In this document: positions 13,437-20,160 of the stretch, one piece after another | Layout: every line of letters starts with the position of its first letter | How positions within the stretch are numbered: the first letter of the stretch is position 1 | From: CAZMYO01 sp964570525 | GTDB lineage: Bacteria > Patescibacteriota > Patescibacteriia > Magasanikbacterales > GWA2-37-8 | DNA length: 33,378 nucleotides | Assembly: GCA_964570525.1 (NCBI GenBank) | Contig: CAZMYO010000029.1 | Location: forward strand, 1-33,378 | Reading direction: 5' to 3' | Made by a program: the position numbers and the translations under genes | The notes under the pieces: model-generated | What the model saw: the letters and a program-made list of their open reading frames with translations, nothing else | Told to the model about the DNA's origin: nothing | Databases searched by the model: none

Positions 13437-16205
13437 TTAGACATTTATCACTGTTATTTTCCCCTCCGCTCCTATTTCTATCACATCCCTTCTTTTCAGC
13501 CCGCCTTTCAAAACCAAATCGGCCAGCTGATTTTCTACCCGTTCCTGGAGCACGCGGCGCAGCGGCCGGGCGCCAAACTCCGGATCAAATCCAACTGACG
13601 CGAAAAACTCCAGGGCTTCGTCTTTCACCGCGAGCTCAATGCCCTTGGCTTCCAACTCTTTGGCGATGTGCTTTAGCATGAGCGAAGCGATTTGTTTAAT
13701 CGCGGCGTGATCTAGTGGTCGGAAAAGTACGATGCCATCAAAACGATTGAGAAACTCCGGTCGGAAATATTCCTTCAATTCTCCGTGGAGAAGCTCGCTC
13801 TTAATAATATCCGTGGTTTTTCCCGCTTTGATTTCTCCCTGAACGAAGCTCGTGCCCGCGTTGGATGTGGCGATCAAAATAACATTGGTAAAATCCGCCA
13901 CCCGGCCGGTGCTGTCGGAAAGCCTGCCATCATCCATCACCTGCAAAAAGAGGTTTAGAATATCCTTGTCGGCCTTCTCGATTTCATCCAAGAGGACAAG
14001 CGCGAACGGCGAGCGGCGTACCGCTTCGGTGAGAATGCCGCTGCCCTTTTCGCCCGGACTGCCGATGAGACGATAGATGCTGGCTTTATCCTGGTATTCG
14101 CTCATATCAAGACGAATCATGCGCTCTTCGCCGCCAAAATAAACTTCCGCGATTGTTTTGGCAAGCTCGGTTTTACCAACACCGGTTGGCCCCAAAAATA
14201 AAAAGTTGGCGATTGGCCGCGTGGTCGAGCGAATTTTCGCGCGCGCGCGGCGAAGAGCGTTGGCCACCACGTTCACCGCTTCGTCCTGGCCGATAAGGCG
14301 CTGGTGCATCGCTTCTTCGAGGTGTAGGAGCTTGGTCGTCTCATCCGCCGAAACGGTGGTTACCGGAATTTTGGTTTTCGCCGCTACCACCGTTGCCACC
14401 TCTTCACTTGTTACCAAAGAGTTGACGCCTTTTTTGGCGCGGGTGAAGCTGGCGGCTTCATTCATAATCTGAAGCGCGCTCCCGGGAAGCGCTACATCGC
14501 GCAGATAATGTTTGGCGAGATCCACTGCCTTCTCAATCGCTTCGTAAGCAAAAAATACCTGTTGCTTATATTCCACCGCGCCAACCTTTGACTCCAACAC
14601 CTGAATCGCCTGGTTCTGATCCATTTCCTCCACCACAACTTTTCCAAAAAGAGTGCCCAATTTGGAATTAACAATGTGCTGGGCGAAGGCCTCGCTGGTT
14701 GTGGTGGCAATGGTTATAAAATGCCCGGAACCGAGATAATCGGCGAGCGTGTCGGCTACATCCAAACTTTTGCTGCTACTCCCCACCGAGATGCCCACCA
14801 ATTCCTGCACATTGTGAATCAACAAAATAATGTTTTTAGCGCGCGCGATTTCCTGCATAATATTGATAAGCCTATCCACCGCTTCGCTTGGCGTGGCCCC
14901 GGAAAGAAGCTCGGAAATACTCAAACGCACCAGCCGCTTGTCTTTCAGCCGTTCGGGCACGTCATCCTCCACCATTCTTAAGGCCACCCCCTCCACAATA
15001 CTCTTTTTGCCGACGCCATAATCACCGACGAGAATAACGTTTTGCTGGCCCCCGTCCACAATCTGAAAAATTTCTTCAATTTCTTTTTCTCTCGCGACGC
15101 AAGGTTCGGTGTGGCCAAACTGAGCGAGAAGCGTGAGATCGTCGCTGAATTGATTAAGAAACGGTGTCGCGACAGCGGTCATGGCTTTGTCCATGCCATG
15201 CTTGGAACGATGCCGAGCGGCCGAACGGAATTTGAGATACTGGCGATGCAGGCGCTCCCTGATTCTCGCCCACTCAACGACATTGGTAAGTTTTTGCCGA
15301 TCCACAGTCAAATCATACAAAATCTCCTGGAGCTTGGCCGACGAGGCGATGGTGGCAACCAAAAGTTCCGTAATACTTACATACTCCTGGTGCGAAGCAT
15401 GCGCTTCTTCGTAGGCATAAAAAATAATCTGGCGAACTTCAGCGGCCACGGTGGGGGGGGCGACGCCCCGAAGGGGCCCCGTCGGGGCTGATTTTCCGCT
15501 TGTCAGGAGCGGCTCCAATTGTTTTTGAATCACTTGGGCCGAAATACCGAGGCGTATAAAAATGTTGGCAATTCTATTGGAAGAGAGGAGCGCGTTAAAC
15601 AAATGAAACGGCGTTACTTTTTCTTCTCCGGCTTTATCGGCCAAGGCATAGGCCGCGCCTATCACCGCCAAAGCTTCGTCGGTAAAGGCTTTGTTGATAG
15701 CCATGGTTTGCCGCCGCGCGAGCTTTTTTACCTCGGCCCAGGTCTTGGCCTCGGGGGGAGTCTCCCCGGCTGACTTTTTATAATCATAGCGCTCGACCAT
15801 GCCAAAATGCTGCCGCTCGCGGATGGAACGGTACCAAATGTAGCAGAAACAAATTATACCGAGCCATATTAATACCTTGGTGGCAGTGGGGAGGTTGAAA
15901 AGCAGGTCAACGCCCGCGCCGGTCGAGGGCAAGCGACGATAGGCAAAGTACGCGGCCCACAACCAAAAATTAAGCCCAATAACCAGAACCGTTATCCAGC
16001 GTATTTTATTAAAAATTCGGCGGGCCTTAAAAAGCGCCAAATAATAACGCTCCAAAGGATAATTCCAATACAGCCATAACCCTCGCCTAAAATATCCCAT
16101 CGCCATACCACGGCATTCGGGGCATTTTCCCAAATTCACAAAACCAATCGCCCGGCAGGCGGCACAAGGGGTGAGTGGCAGTGGCGGCAGTGTTTCAAAT
16201 AGCAT
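13437..16205 (-). CDS. Membrane-anchored Clp/Hsp100 ATPase with zinc ribbon and inactive D1
   Basis: From ATG 16205 this is a 922-aa protein. It has a zinc ribbon (C14-x2-C17, C28-x2-C31), two transmembrane helices (about 71-88 and 110-126), a Clp N-domain (about 175-320) and two AAA+ modules. D2 is intact: GPTGVGKT (672-679), LVLLDE (736-741), SNAG sensor and a C-terminal GARPLRRVLQ. D1 is degenerate: Walker A reads GDYGVGKK, the Walker B DE is replaced in LLIHNVQEL, and the expected ERRF arginine finger reads GTLFGK. Only D2 should hydrolyse ATP. Residues ~240-251 (APTGPLRGVAPP) are an in-frame palindromic repeat. Upstream in-frame ATGs (16217, 16283) lie in translated repeat DNA. It probably unfolds membrane or secreted proteins. 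No ClpP gene is in the window. Confidence 0.85.
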   Translation of the reverse strand: MLFETLPPLPLTPCAACRAIGFVNLGKCPECRGMAMGYFRRGLWLYWNYPLERYYLALFKARRIFNKIRWITVLVIGLNFWLWAAYFAYRRLPSTGAGVDLLFNLPTATKVLIWLGIICFCYIWYRSIRERQHFGMVERYDYKKSAGETPPEAKTWAEVKKLARRQTMAINKAFTDEALAVIGAAYALADKAGEEKVTPFHLFNALLSSNRIANIFIRLGISAQVIQKQLEPLLTSGKSAPTGPLRGVAPPTVAAEVRQIIFYAYEEAHASHQEYVSITELLVATIASSAKLQEILYDLTVDRQKLTNVVEWARIRERLHRQYLKFRSAARHRSKHGMDKAMTAVATPFLNQFSDDLTLLAQFGHTEPCVAREKEIEEIFQIVDGGQQNVILVGDYGVGKKSIVEGVALRMVEDDVPERLKDKRLVRLSISELLSGATPSEAVDRLINIMQEIARAKNIILLIHNVQELVGISVGSSSKSLDVADTLADYLGSGHFITIATTTSEAFAQHIVNSKLGTLFGKVVVEEMDQNQAIQVLESKVGAVEYKQQVFFAYEAIEKAVDLAKHYLRDVALPGSALQIMNEAASFTRAKKGVNSLVTSEEVATVVAAKTKIPVTTVSADETTKLLHLEEAMHQRLIGQDEAVNVVANALRRARAKIRSTTRPIANFLFLGPTGVGKTELAKTIAEVYFGGEERMIRLDMSEYQDKASIYRLIGSPGEKGSGILTEAVRRSPFALVLLDEIEKADKDILNLFLQVMDDGRLSDSTGRVADFTNVILIATSNAGTSFVQGEIKAGKTTDIIKSELLHGELKEYFRPEFLNRFDGIVLFRPLDHAAIKQIASLMLKHIAKELEAKGIELAVKDEALEFFASVGFDPEFGARPLRRVLQERVENQLADLVLKGGLKRRDVIEIGAEGKITVINV
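15453..15487. repeat. GC-rich palindrome with G8 tract inside the Clp gene
   Basis: Eight G residues (15453-15460) run into nested GGGGC/GCCCC arms (GCCCCGAAGGGGC, GGGGCCCC, GTCGGGGC). It is in frame and encodes APTGPLRGVAPP between the two halves of the Clp N-domain. Confidence 0.75.
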
Positions 16206-16212
16206 AAAGCTT

Positions 16213-16379
16213 GTCATTGCGAGGAGTCCTCCGACGACAACGTCGGGGGACGACGTGGCAATCCTCTGGATTAAAGTGCTCACTAGTTAGTCTGTAAACT
16301 AGGGGATCCCCACGCTCGCCTTGGCGTAGCTACGCTTCGGCGAAGCCAGGTCGCTACGCTCCTCGGGAGGACACAATGG
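16213..16379. repeat. Composite GTCATTGCGAG repeat between two operon genes
   Basis: It begins GTCATTGCGAGGAG, contains CCGACGACAACGTCGG, ACGTGGCAATCC and TAGCTACGCTTCGGCGAAGC, and ends in a degenerate inverted copy near CAATGG. It overlaps the 3' end of the upstream small membrane gene and abuts the Clp start. Confidence 0.7.
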
Positions 16380-16719
16380 TGATAAACCCATACACGACAA
16401 CCGCGGGGATGGTGAGCCACACCAAGAACAGCGCCAAACATACTACCAGCCAAAATACGAGGGCGATACTGCGGCCCGCCACCTGCACCGAGCGCATAAA
16501 AAAGCTCACCAGTTTTCCCTGCCAATCATATTGCCCGAACATGGGCACAAAAATATTTTGAAGCCACAACCCCGGGGCTAAAGCGCGATTTCCTTTTTTT
16601 AATAATTCCAAACACCACTGCGCCGCGTGCTTCACCCCGCCGGTGTACCACCACAACGGAAAATACAGGGCATCGAGCGCCGCTTCTAAAATCAAACGTT
16701 GGATAATTACTAAATACAT
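16354..16719 (-). CDS. Small membrane protein upstream of the Clp ATPase
   Basis: The protein has 121 residues from ATG 16719; a TTG two codons upstream is less likely. It has a hydrophobic N-terminus, a central amphipathic part (QWCLELLKKGNRALAPGLWL) and a long hydrophobic C-terminal segment (ALVFWLVVCLALFLVWLTIP). The last ~6 residues (VSSRGA) and the stop lie in the composite repeat, so the original C-terminus may be lost. A promoter (TTTATA-17-TATACT, 16728-16756) ends 8 nt before the ATG, predicting little or no leader. It probably starts the operon that includes the Clp ATPase and may be its membrane partner (inference from position only). Function unknown. Confidence 0.7.
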   Translation of the reverse strand: MYLVIIQRLILEAALDALYFPLWWYTGGVKHAAQWCLELLKKGNRALAPGLWLQNIFVPMFGQYDWQGKLVSFFMRSVQVAGRSIALVFWLVVCLALFLVWLTIPAVVVYGFITIVSSRGA

Positions 16720-16727
16720 ACGCAATT

Positions 16728-16756
16728 AGTATATCACACTTGAAGCTGTTTATAAA
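16728..16756 (-). promoter_or_regulatory. Promoter of the membrane protein-Clp operon
   Basis: On the minus strand TTTATA (16751-16756) and TATACT (16728-16733) are 17 bp apart, and TATACT is 8 nt from the ATG. The -35 box overlaps the T run of the terminator of the preceding small gene. Confidence 0.5.
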
Positions 16757-16785
16757 AAAAAAGCCCCGCCGCGAACGCGTGAGGC
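16754..16785 (-). terminator. Terminator of the 34-aa membrane peptide gene
   Basis: A GC-rich imperfect hairpin (16763-16785, loop near TTCG) is followed on the minus strand by nine T residues (16754-16762), 20 bp past the small gene's stop. Confidence 0.8.
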
Positions 16786-16805
16786 CTGAAATGACCGGCT
16801 GAATG

Positions 16806-16910
16806 TCATGACTTTCTCCCCCGGATATAAGAAACTGTGATATACGCAAAATATGCGATGGGTATAGCCGCGAATACCACCCCTGCTATTGAGTTCGCAT
16901 TGATGGGCAT
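16806..16910 (-). CDS. 34-residue single-pass membrane peptide
   Basis: A short frame with a strong Shine-Dalgarno site (AAGGAGG at 16917-16923, 6 nt before ATG) encodes MPINANSIAGVVFAAIPIAY followed by FAYITVSYIRGRKS. It has one hydrophobic helix (about 8-28) and a positive C-terminal end, so the C-terminus should lie inside. A TTGACA stands upstream (16954-16959) with a weak -10 (AATGAT, 17 bp away). A clear terminator follows. Ribosome site, size and terminator together make a real gene likely. Its position between the ftsL-like gene and the Clp operon gives no firm clue. It could be a subunit of a membrane complex, a regulator, or a small toxin. Confidence 0.65.
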   Translation of the reverse strand: MPINANSIAGVVFAAIPIAYFAYITVSYIRGRKS

Positions 16911-16960
16911 CGTCAACCTCCTTGGCCGTCATCATTTCATAAAAAAGAAATTTTGTCAAT

Positions 16961-17317
16961 TTAGCGTTTCGCCATGGCGGCGTCGGTAGAGATATATTTG
17001 ATACGCGCCACCGGCGCCATCTTAACTTCCGACAGGCGCTTTTTAATACTCGCGAGCGACTGGTTGGCCGCTACCTCGGACTCGAGCTTTTGCACCCCGT
17101 TTTGCGCCGAAGAAACTTGACTCTCCAAATTATGAATAATATAGCCGCTTGTTGACAGGGAGTTAGTCTCGGCAATGTAGCCGATGCCCAAAACAATCAC
17201 GAGTCCGATGATAATAATTCTGGCCGAGGTGCCGGTAAGCCACGCGGGCAAAGTAAACGCGCGGATGGAGTTAAAAAAATGGTGAAATTGATAGCGGATA
17301 CGTAATTTGAGTGACAT
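16961..17317 (-). CDS. FtsL-like cell-division membrane protein
   Basis: The 118-aa protein has a short basic N-terminus, one transmembrane helix (about 32-50) and a following coiled-coil region (HNLESQVSSAQNGVQKLESEVAAN). This is the layout of FtsL/DivIC septum proteins. It lies 14 bp downstream of rsmH in the order mraZ-rsmH-ftsL, exactly where ftsL sits in most dcw clusters. Sequence similarity within FtsL is low, so position is the main evidence. No ftsI or mur genes follow, so the cluster is cut short here. Confidence 0.7.
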   Translation of the reverse strand: MSLKLRIRYQFHHFFNSIRAFTLPAWLTGTSARIIIIGLVIVLGIGYIAETNSLSTSGYIIHNLESQVSSAQNGVQKLESEVAANQSLASIKKRLSEVKMAPVARIKYISTDAAMAKR

Positions 17318-17331
17318 AACGTAAGAAAATT

Positions 17332-18261
17332 TTACAATTTCTCAACAACTCTCAATTTTGCGCTTCGCGCCCTGGGGTTAACTTTGAGTTCATCTTCCCC
17401 GGCCACGATTGGTTTTTTAGTAATGAGTCGCACTAGTTTTCCCTCAATTCCTTTAAAATACTGCTTAACGATTCTGTCTTCTAAAGAATGGAATGTAATT
17501 ACTGCCAAGCGCCCGCCAGGAGCTAGCACGTCCACGGCCTGGGGCAATACTTCTTTAAGTACATCCAGTTCTTTGTTTACCGCGATCCGGAGCGCCTGAA
17601 ACACTTTGGTGGCCGGGTGAATTCCATCCACCTGAAAAATCTCTTTGTCGGTTTGTAATTTTTTGCGGTAAACTCTCAAAACTATTTCTACCAACTCTTG
17701 GGTTCGTTCAATCGGTTTATGCTTTCTTTCGGTAACAATCGCGCCGGCAATCTCACCGCTCAATTTTTCCTCCGCGTAGATTCTAAAAATTTTTCTTAAA
17801 TCTTCTTTACTGTAATTATTTAAAATTTCCGCCGCCGTCTGAATTCTGACTTCTGAATTCTGACTTCCGCCAAAACGCATATCGAGCGGCTCGTCTCCGC
17901 CAGCTGGCGGATTAAAACTGAACCCTCTCCCCCGCTCGGCAAACTGCGGACTGGACCATCCCAAATCCATGAGCACGGCGTTAATCGGTCCGAAATTTTT
18001 TTCAGTAATGATCTTTTTTAAATTAGCAAAGTTATCTCTGGCAAAAGTTACCCGCTCTCCGAAACGATATAAATACTGCTTAGCCCGCAAAACTGACTCC
18101 GGATCGGCGTCAATGCCGAGTAATTTTCCATTCGGGGCTGTTTTCTCTAAAATCGCTTCGCTGTGTCCGGCATCGCCCAAGGTGCAATCCAATACATTCT
18201 GACCAGGTTTTAAATTCAGAAATTCAATCGTTTCTTTCAGCAATACTGGTACGTGTCGCAT
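17332..18261 (-). CDS. rsmH: 16S rRNA m4C1402 methyltransferase RsmH
   Basis: The 309-aa enzyme methylates N4 of C1402 in 16S rRNA using S-adenosylmethionine. Seen are HVPVLLKETIEFL at the N-terminus, the SAM-binding loop DCTLGDAGHSEAIL (usual TxGxGGHS, here GDAGHS), GIDADPES, VLMDLGWSSPQF, and the C-terminal FHSLEDRIVKQYFK. Two in-frame additions interrupt it. A perfect 14-bp palindrome CCGCCAGCTGGCGG (17897-17910) gives PPAGG before DEPLDMRF. Tandem TCTGAATTC/TGACTTC-type words (17838-17868) give SQNSEVRIQT before AAEILNNY. Both fall in a loop between conserved blocks. It is followed by the ftsL-like gene. Confidence 0.95.
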   Translation of the reverse strand: MRHVPVLLKETIEFLNLKPGQNVLDCTLGDAGHSEAILEKTAPNGKLLGIDADPESVLRAKQYLYRFGERVTFARDNFANLKKIITEKNFGPINAVLMDLGWSSPQFAERGRGFSFNPPAGGDEPLDMRFGGSQNSEVRIQTAAEILNNYSKEDLRKIFRIYAEEKLSGEIAGAIVTERKHKPIERTQELVEIVLRVYRKKLQTDKEIFQVDGIHPATKVFQALRIAVNKELDVLKEVLPQAVDVLAPGGRLAVITFHSLEDRIVKQYFKGIEGKLVRLITKKPIVAGEDELKVNPRARSAKLRVVEKL

Positions 18262-18340
18262 ACGTTTAGACTACAGCTATCAGACTACGGACTACGGCTA
18301 GTGAGTGTTCTACGCCTACAAGCATACTGCTGTAGTCCGC

Positions 18341-18775
18341 CTACACCCCCAGCTCCGCCATTCGCTCCGCGATGGTGCCGCTCTCGGCTTCGGTCTGGCC
18401 TTTATAAATCCTCCACTTTTCTTCATCCCAAATTTCCAAACGACTGTAGAGCCCGGCGATTACAACATTTTTTTTCAAACCGGCAAAGTGGCGCAAGTAT
18501 TCCGGAATGAGCGCGCGGCCCTGTTTGTCAAATTCCACGTCCATCGCGCCGGCAAGCATGTGGCGCGAAAAAGCGCGGCTGTTGGCTTGGCTAATTGGAA
18601 GCGCGGCATATTTTTCCGCCGCCTTACTCCACTCGTCTTTAGTGTAAAGAAACAAACAATTATCAAGCCCTTTGGTAACTACAGCGCCTTTGTTTAAATC
18701 AGCGCGAAACTTGGTCGGTATGGCCAACCGTCCCTTATCATCCAAAGAATGCGAGTACTCTCCAATAAAAGCCAT
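18341..18775 (-). CDS. mraZ: Transcriptional regulator MraZ
   Basis: The 144-aa protein has two AbrB-like halves with the D-x-x-G-R signature (SLDDKGRLAIP and EFDKQGRALIP). MraZ represses its own dcw operon by binding direct repeats upstream. The start is ATG 18775 (MAFIGEYSHSLDDKG); an ATG 14 codons upstream would add non-family sequence. Upstream are its own promoter (18826-18854) and four 10-bp direct repeats (18799-18838) overlapping the -10 box, just as expected for autorepression. The 79 bp between mraZ and rsmH hold short repeats (GACTACGG words, GGACTAC/GTAGTCC). Confidence 0.95.
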   Translation of the reverse strand: MAFIGEYSHSLDDKGRLAIPTKFRADLNKGAVVTKGLDNCLFLYTKDEWSKAAEKYAALPISQANSRAFSRHMLAGAMDVEFDKQGRALIPEYLRHFAGLKKNVVIAGLYSRLEIWDEEKWRIYKGQTEAESGTIAERMAELGV

Positions 18776-18798
18776 AACAGTAAAAATTACTTTGGGAA

Positions 18799-18838
18799 TT
18801 TCCCCACCTATTACCACTTAGTTCCATTTTATACCACT
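18799..18838 (-). promoter_or_regulatory. MraZ operator: four 10-bp direct repeats
   Basis: On the minus strand successive 10-bp units read AGTGGTATAA, AATGGAACTA, AGTGGTAATA, GGTGGGGAAA, so a TGG core recurs every 10 bp. A weaker fifth unit (GGTGTTGAGT) lies at 18839-18848. Known MraZ sites have the same 10-bp spacing. Confidence 0.8.
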
Positions 18839-18854
18839 ACTCAACACCCGTCAA
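18826..18854 (-). promoter_or_regulatory. mraZ promoter
   Basis: On the minus strand TTGACG (18849-18854) and TAAAAT (18826-18831) are 17 bp apart. The -10 box lies within the MraZ repeats. Confidence 0.75.
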
Positions 18855-18916
18855 CACTTTCCTACCCTACTTATCCACAGCAAGATTCTCTTAACTTAGA
18901 TGAAATCGAGCCAAAC

Positions 18917-18947
18917 AAAACACCCTAATTTTGTTAGGATGTTTTTT
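18917..18947. terminator. Bidirectional terminator-like hairpin
   Basis: Stem AACACCCTAA / TTAGGATGTT (one mismatch), loop TTTTG, T6 on plus and TTTTGTTT on minus. No protein gene ends here on plus. Confidence 0.6.
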
Positions 18948-18972
18948 ATAAAGCGGACTACGGCGAGGCAGA

Positions 18973-19020
18973 CCGACGATTTCAAGGAATACGAGGTTCC
19001 AATCGTCGGCCTTTTCTTTT
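18973..19020 (+). other. Stem-loop plus T-rich tract, possible RNA 3' end
   Basis: Outer stem CCGACGATT/AATCGTCGG (18973-18981, 19001-19009) and inner stem GGAA/TTCC, followed by CCTTTTCTTTTT. It looks like the 3' end of a plus-strand transcript with no gene; no promoter is convincing. Confidence 0.4.
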
Positions 19021-19033
19021 TCTATTCTTTTTA

Positions 19034-19148
19034 TTTCCTCCCCGTTTTAGGGGGAGCCTGCCTGCCGGTAGGCAGGGACAGAGGAGGGGGTATTGCGACA
19101 GCAGCCATATACCCCACCCCTCGCCCCTCCCCTAAAAGGGGAGGGAAA
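19034..19148. repeat. 115-bp imperfect palindromic repeat
   Basis: The ends TTTCCTCCCC and GGGGAGGGAAA are inverted. Inside are TTTTAGGGGGAG against CCCCTAAAA and GGGGTAT against ATACCCC. The left arm carries a CCTGCCGGTAGGCAGG insert (19057-19076). Confidence 0.7.
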
Positions 19149-19162
19149 CGGTTTGAAAAAAG

Positions 19163-19187
19163 AAAAAGCCCCCGCGGATGCGGGGGC
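19163..19187 (-). terminator. Strong terminator of the CPBP protease gene
   Basis: Stem GCCCCCGC/GCGGGGGC with a 4-nt loop (19168-19187), then five T residues on the minus strand. Confidence 0.9.
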
Positions 19188-19237
19188 GATGACGGATGAC
19201 CTCCGTCAGGCGTTAAATTTGGTGAGGCGGGTCGGTC

Positions 19238-19906
19238 CTACGAGGTGATGATCGCTCTCACGAGCAGGACAACAACGATAACACTGTTGTAGAGGGTGTG
19301 GTAGGTAGTGGTCACGATCACGGCTTCGTTCTGTGCCTCGTTCCAGCTCATCTGCTCTTTGAGCTGATTGAAGGCGCGACGGTACTTGTAGCCGAAGAAG
19401 AAGCCGGCTCCGATCAGAGCTACGCCGACTGCTAGTGGAACACCCACCAGCATATGGATGAGACCGAATGGCATCGCCTGCTCTGCGATTTTCCTCCATT
19501 CATAGTGTCCCTTGCGAAAAGCCTCCTCCTCAATCTTAGCAAGGAACGGCGCGGCGATCAATAAACTGGCGAGAAAAAGGATGGGCAGGATTCGAATGAG
19601 GAAGCTCGAGGACTTTGAGGCCTCTAATACCGGTGCTATGATGACATTTCCACCCCCTTTGACGAAGATGTTGAGCCATCCCCATTTTGTGAATGGCAGA
19701 AATTCCACGAGGAAGATAGTGACAGCGGTGGTCGCCGTCATCATTCCCAACACCTCGAGGAACATCTTGAAACGAAACCGCTTCCAGATGTGCCACACGA
19801 AACCGAGCTTGTGCCGATTTGCGTAAAGCGGCAGTGCGATGTTGGCGACTGCGAAGACAACCAACGCAACGGTGATGATCTTCATGACCAGCTCTCCATT
19901 CGTCAT
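19238..19906 (-). CDS. CPBP-like intramembrane metalloprotease (predicted)
   Basis: The 222-aa multi-pass membrane protein carries in order the three short motifs of CPBP (CAAX/Rce1-like) proteases. They are EExxxR at 126-131 (EEEAFR), FxxxH at 147-151 (FGLIH) and HxxxN at 203-207 (HTLYN), each at a helix edge. Known relatives cleave prenylated proteins or process peptides and bacteriocins. The substrate here is unknown. The spacing of motifs and at least five helices fit, but overall similarity cannot be judged by eye. The gene has a consensus promoter (20058-20086), a ~145-nt leader, GAGGA about 6 nt before the ATG and a strong terminator, so it is an independent unit. Confidence 0.6.
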   Translation of the reverse strand: MTNGELVMKIITVALVVFAVANIALPLYANRHKLGFVWHIWKRFRFKMFLEVLGMMTATTAVTIFLVEFLPFTKWGWLNIFVKGGGNVIIAPVLEASKSSSFLIRILPILFLASLLIAAPFLAKIEEEAFRKGHYEWRKIAEQAMPFGLIHMLVGVPLAVGVALIGAGFFFGYKYRRAFNQLKEQMSWNEAQNEAVIVTTTYHTLYNSVIVVVLLVRAIITS

Positions 19907-20057
19907 CAGAATTCCTCTCTGGTTTGGTGACTCGCCTTTTGGCTACCACCTCTGGGATTTTGGCAACTTTCTGCCACTGTGGCTACTAACAAGTAATAAA
20001 CACAGCGACAAAAAACTGCCGTTGATTGTAGTAAATGAAAAGAACAAATAACAACTA

Positions 20058-20086
20058 ACTATAGCAGAAAATAGAACTTTTGTCAA
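20058..20086 (-). promoter_or_regulatory. Promoter of the CPBP gene
   Basis: On the minus strand TTGACA (20081-20086) and TATAGT (20058-20063) are 17 bp apart, giving a leader of about 145 nt. Confidence 0.8.
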
Positions 20087-20118
20087 GAGATGTCGAACAA
20101 TTTTCTCTAAGATGAAAC

Positions 20119-20142
20119 AAAAAATCCCGACTTAGTCGGGAT
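20119..20142 (-). terminator. Dispersed palindrome used as terminator
   Basis: ATCCCGACT-A-AGTCGGGAT followed on the minus strand by TTTTT (20119-20123), 18 bp past the stop of the 300-aa gene. Same palindrome as at 5116, 12385 and 27670. Confidence 0.8.
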
Positions 20143-20160
20143 GTGGATAAGTATGTTTAC

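Larger units (their letters stand above)
18855..19237. other. Gene-free region between mraZ promoter and the CPBP gene
   Basis: It holds a perfect DnaA-box word TTATCCACA (18871-18879), a terminator-like hairpin (18917-18947), a stem-loop followed by T-rich DNA (18973-19020), a long imperfect palindrome (19034-19148) and the terminator of the CPBP gene. I see no credible protein gene. Confidence 0.6.

Noticed and set aside
15453..15460. Frameshift or pseudogene in the Clp gene at the G8 tract
   Set aside because: The reading frame is intact through to the D2 module.
16206..16283. N-terminal extension of the Clp ATPase
   Set aside because: It lies in the GTCATTGCGAG repeat; residues there do not resemble Clp proteins.
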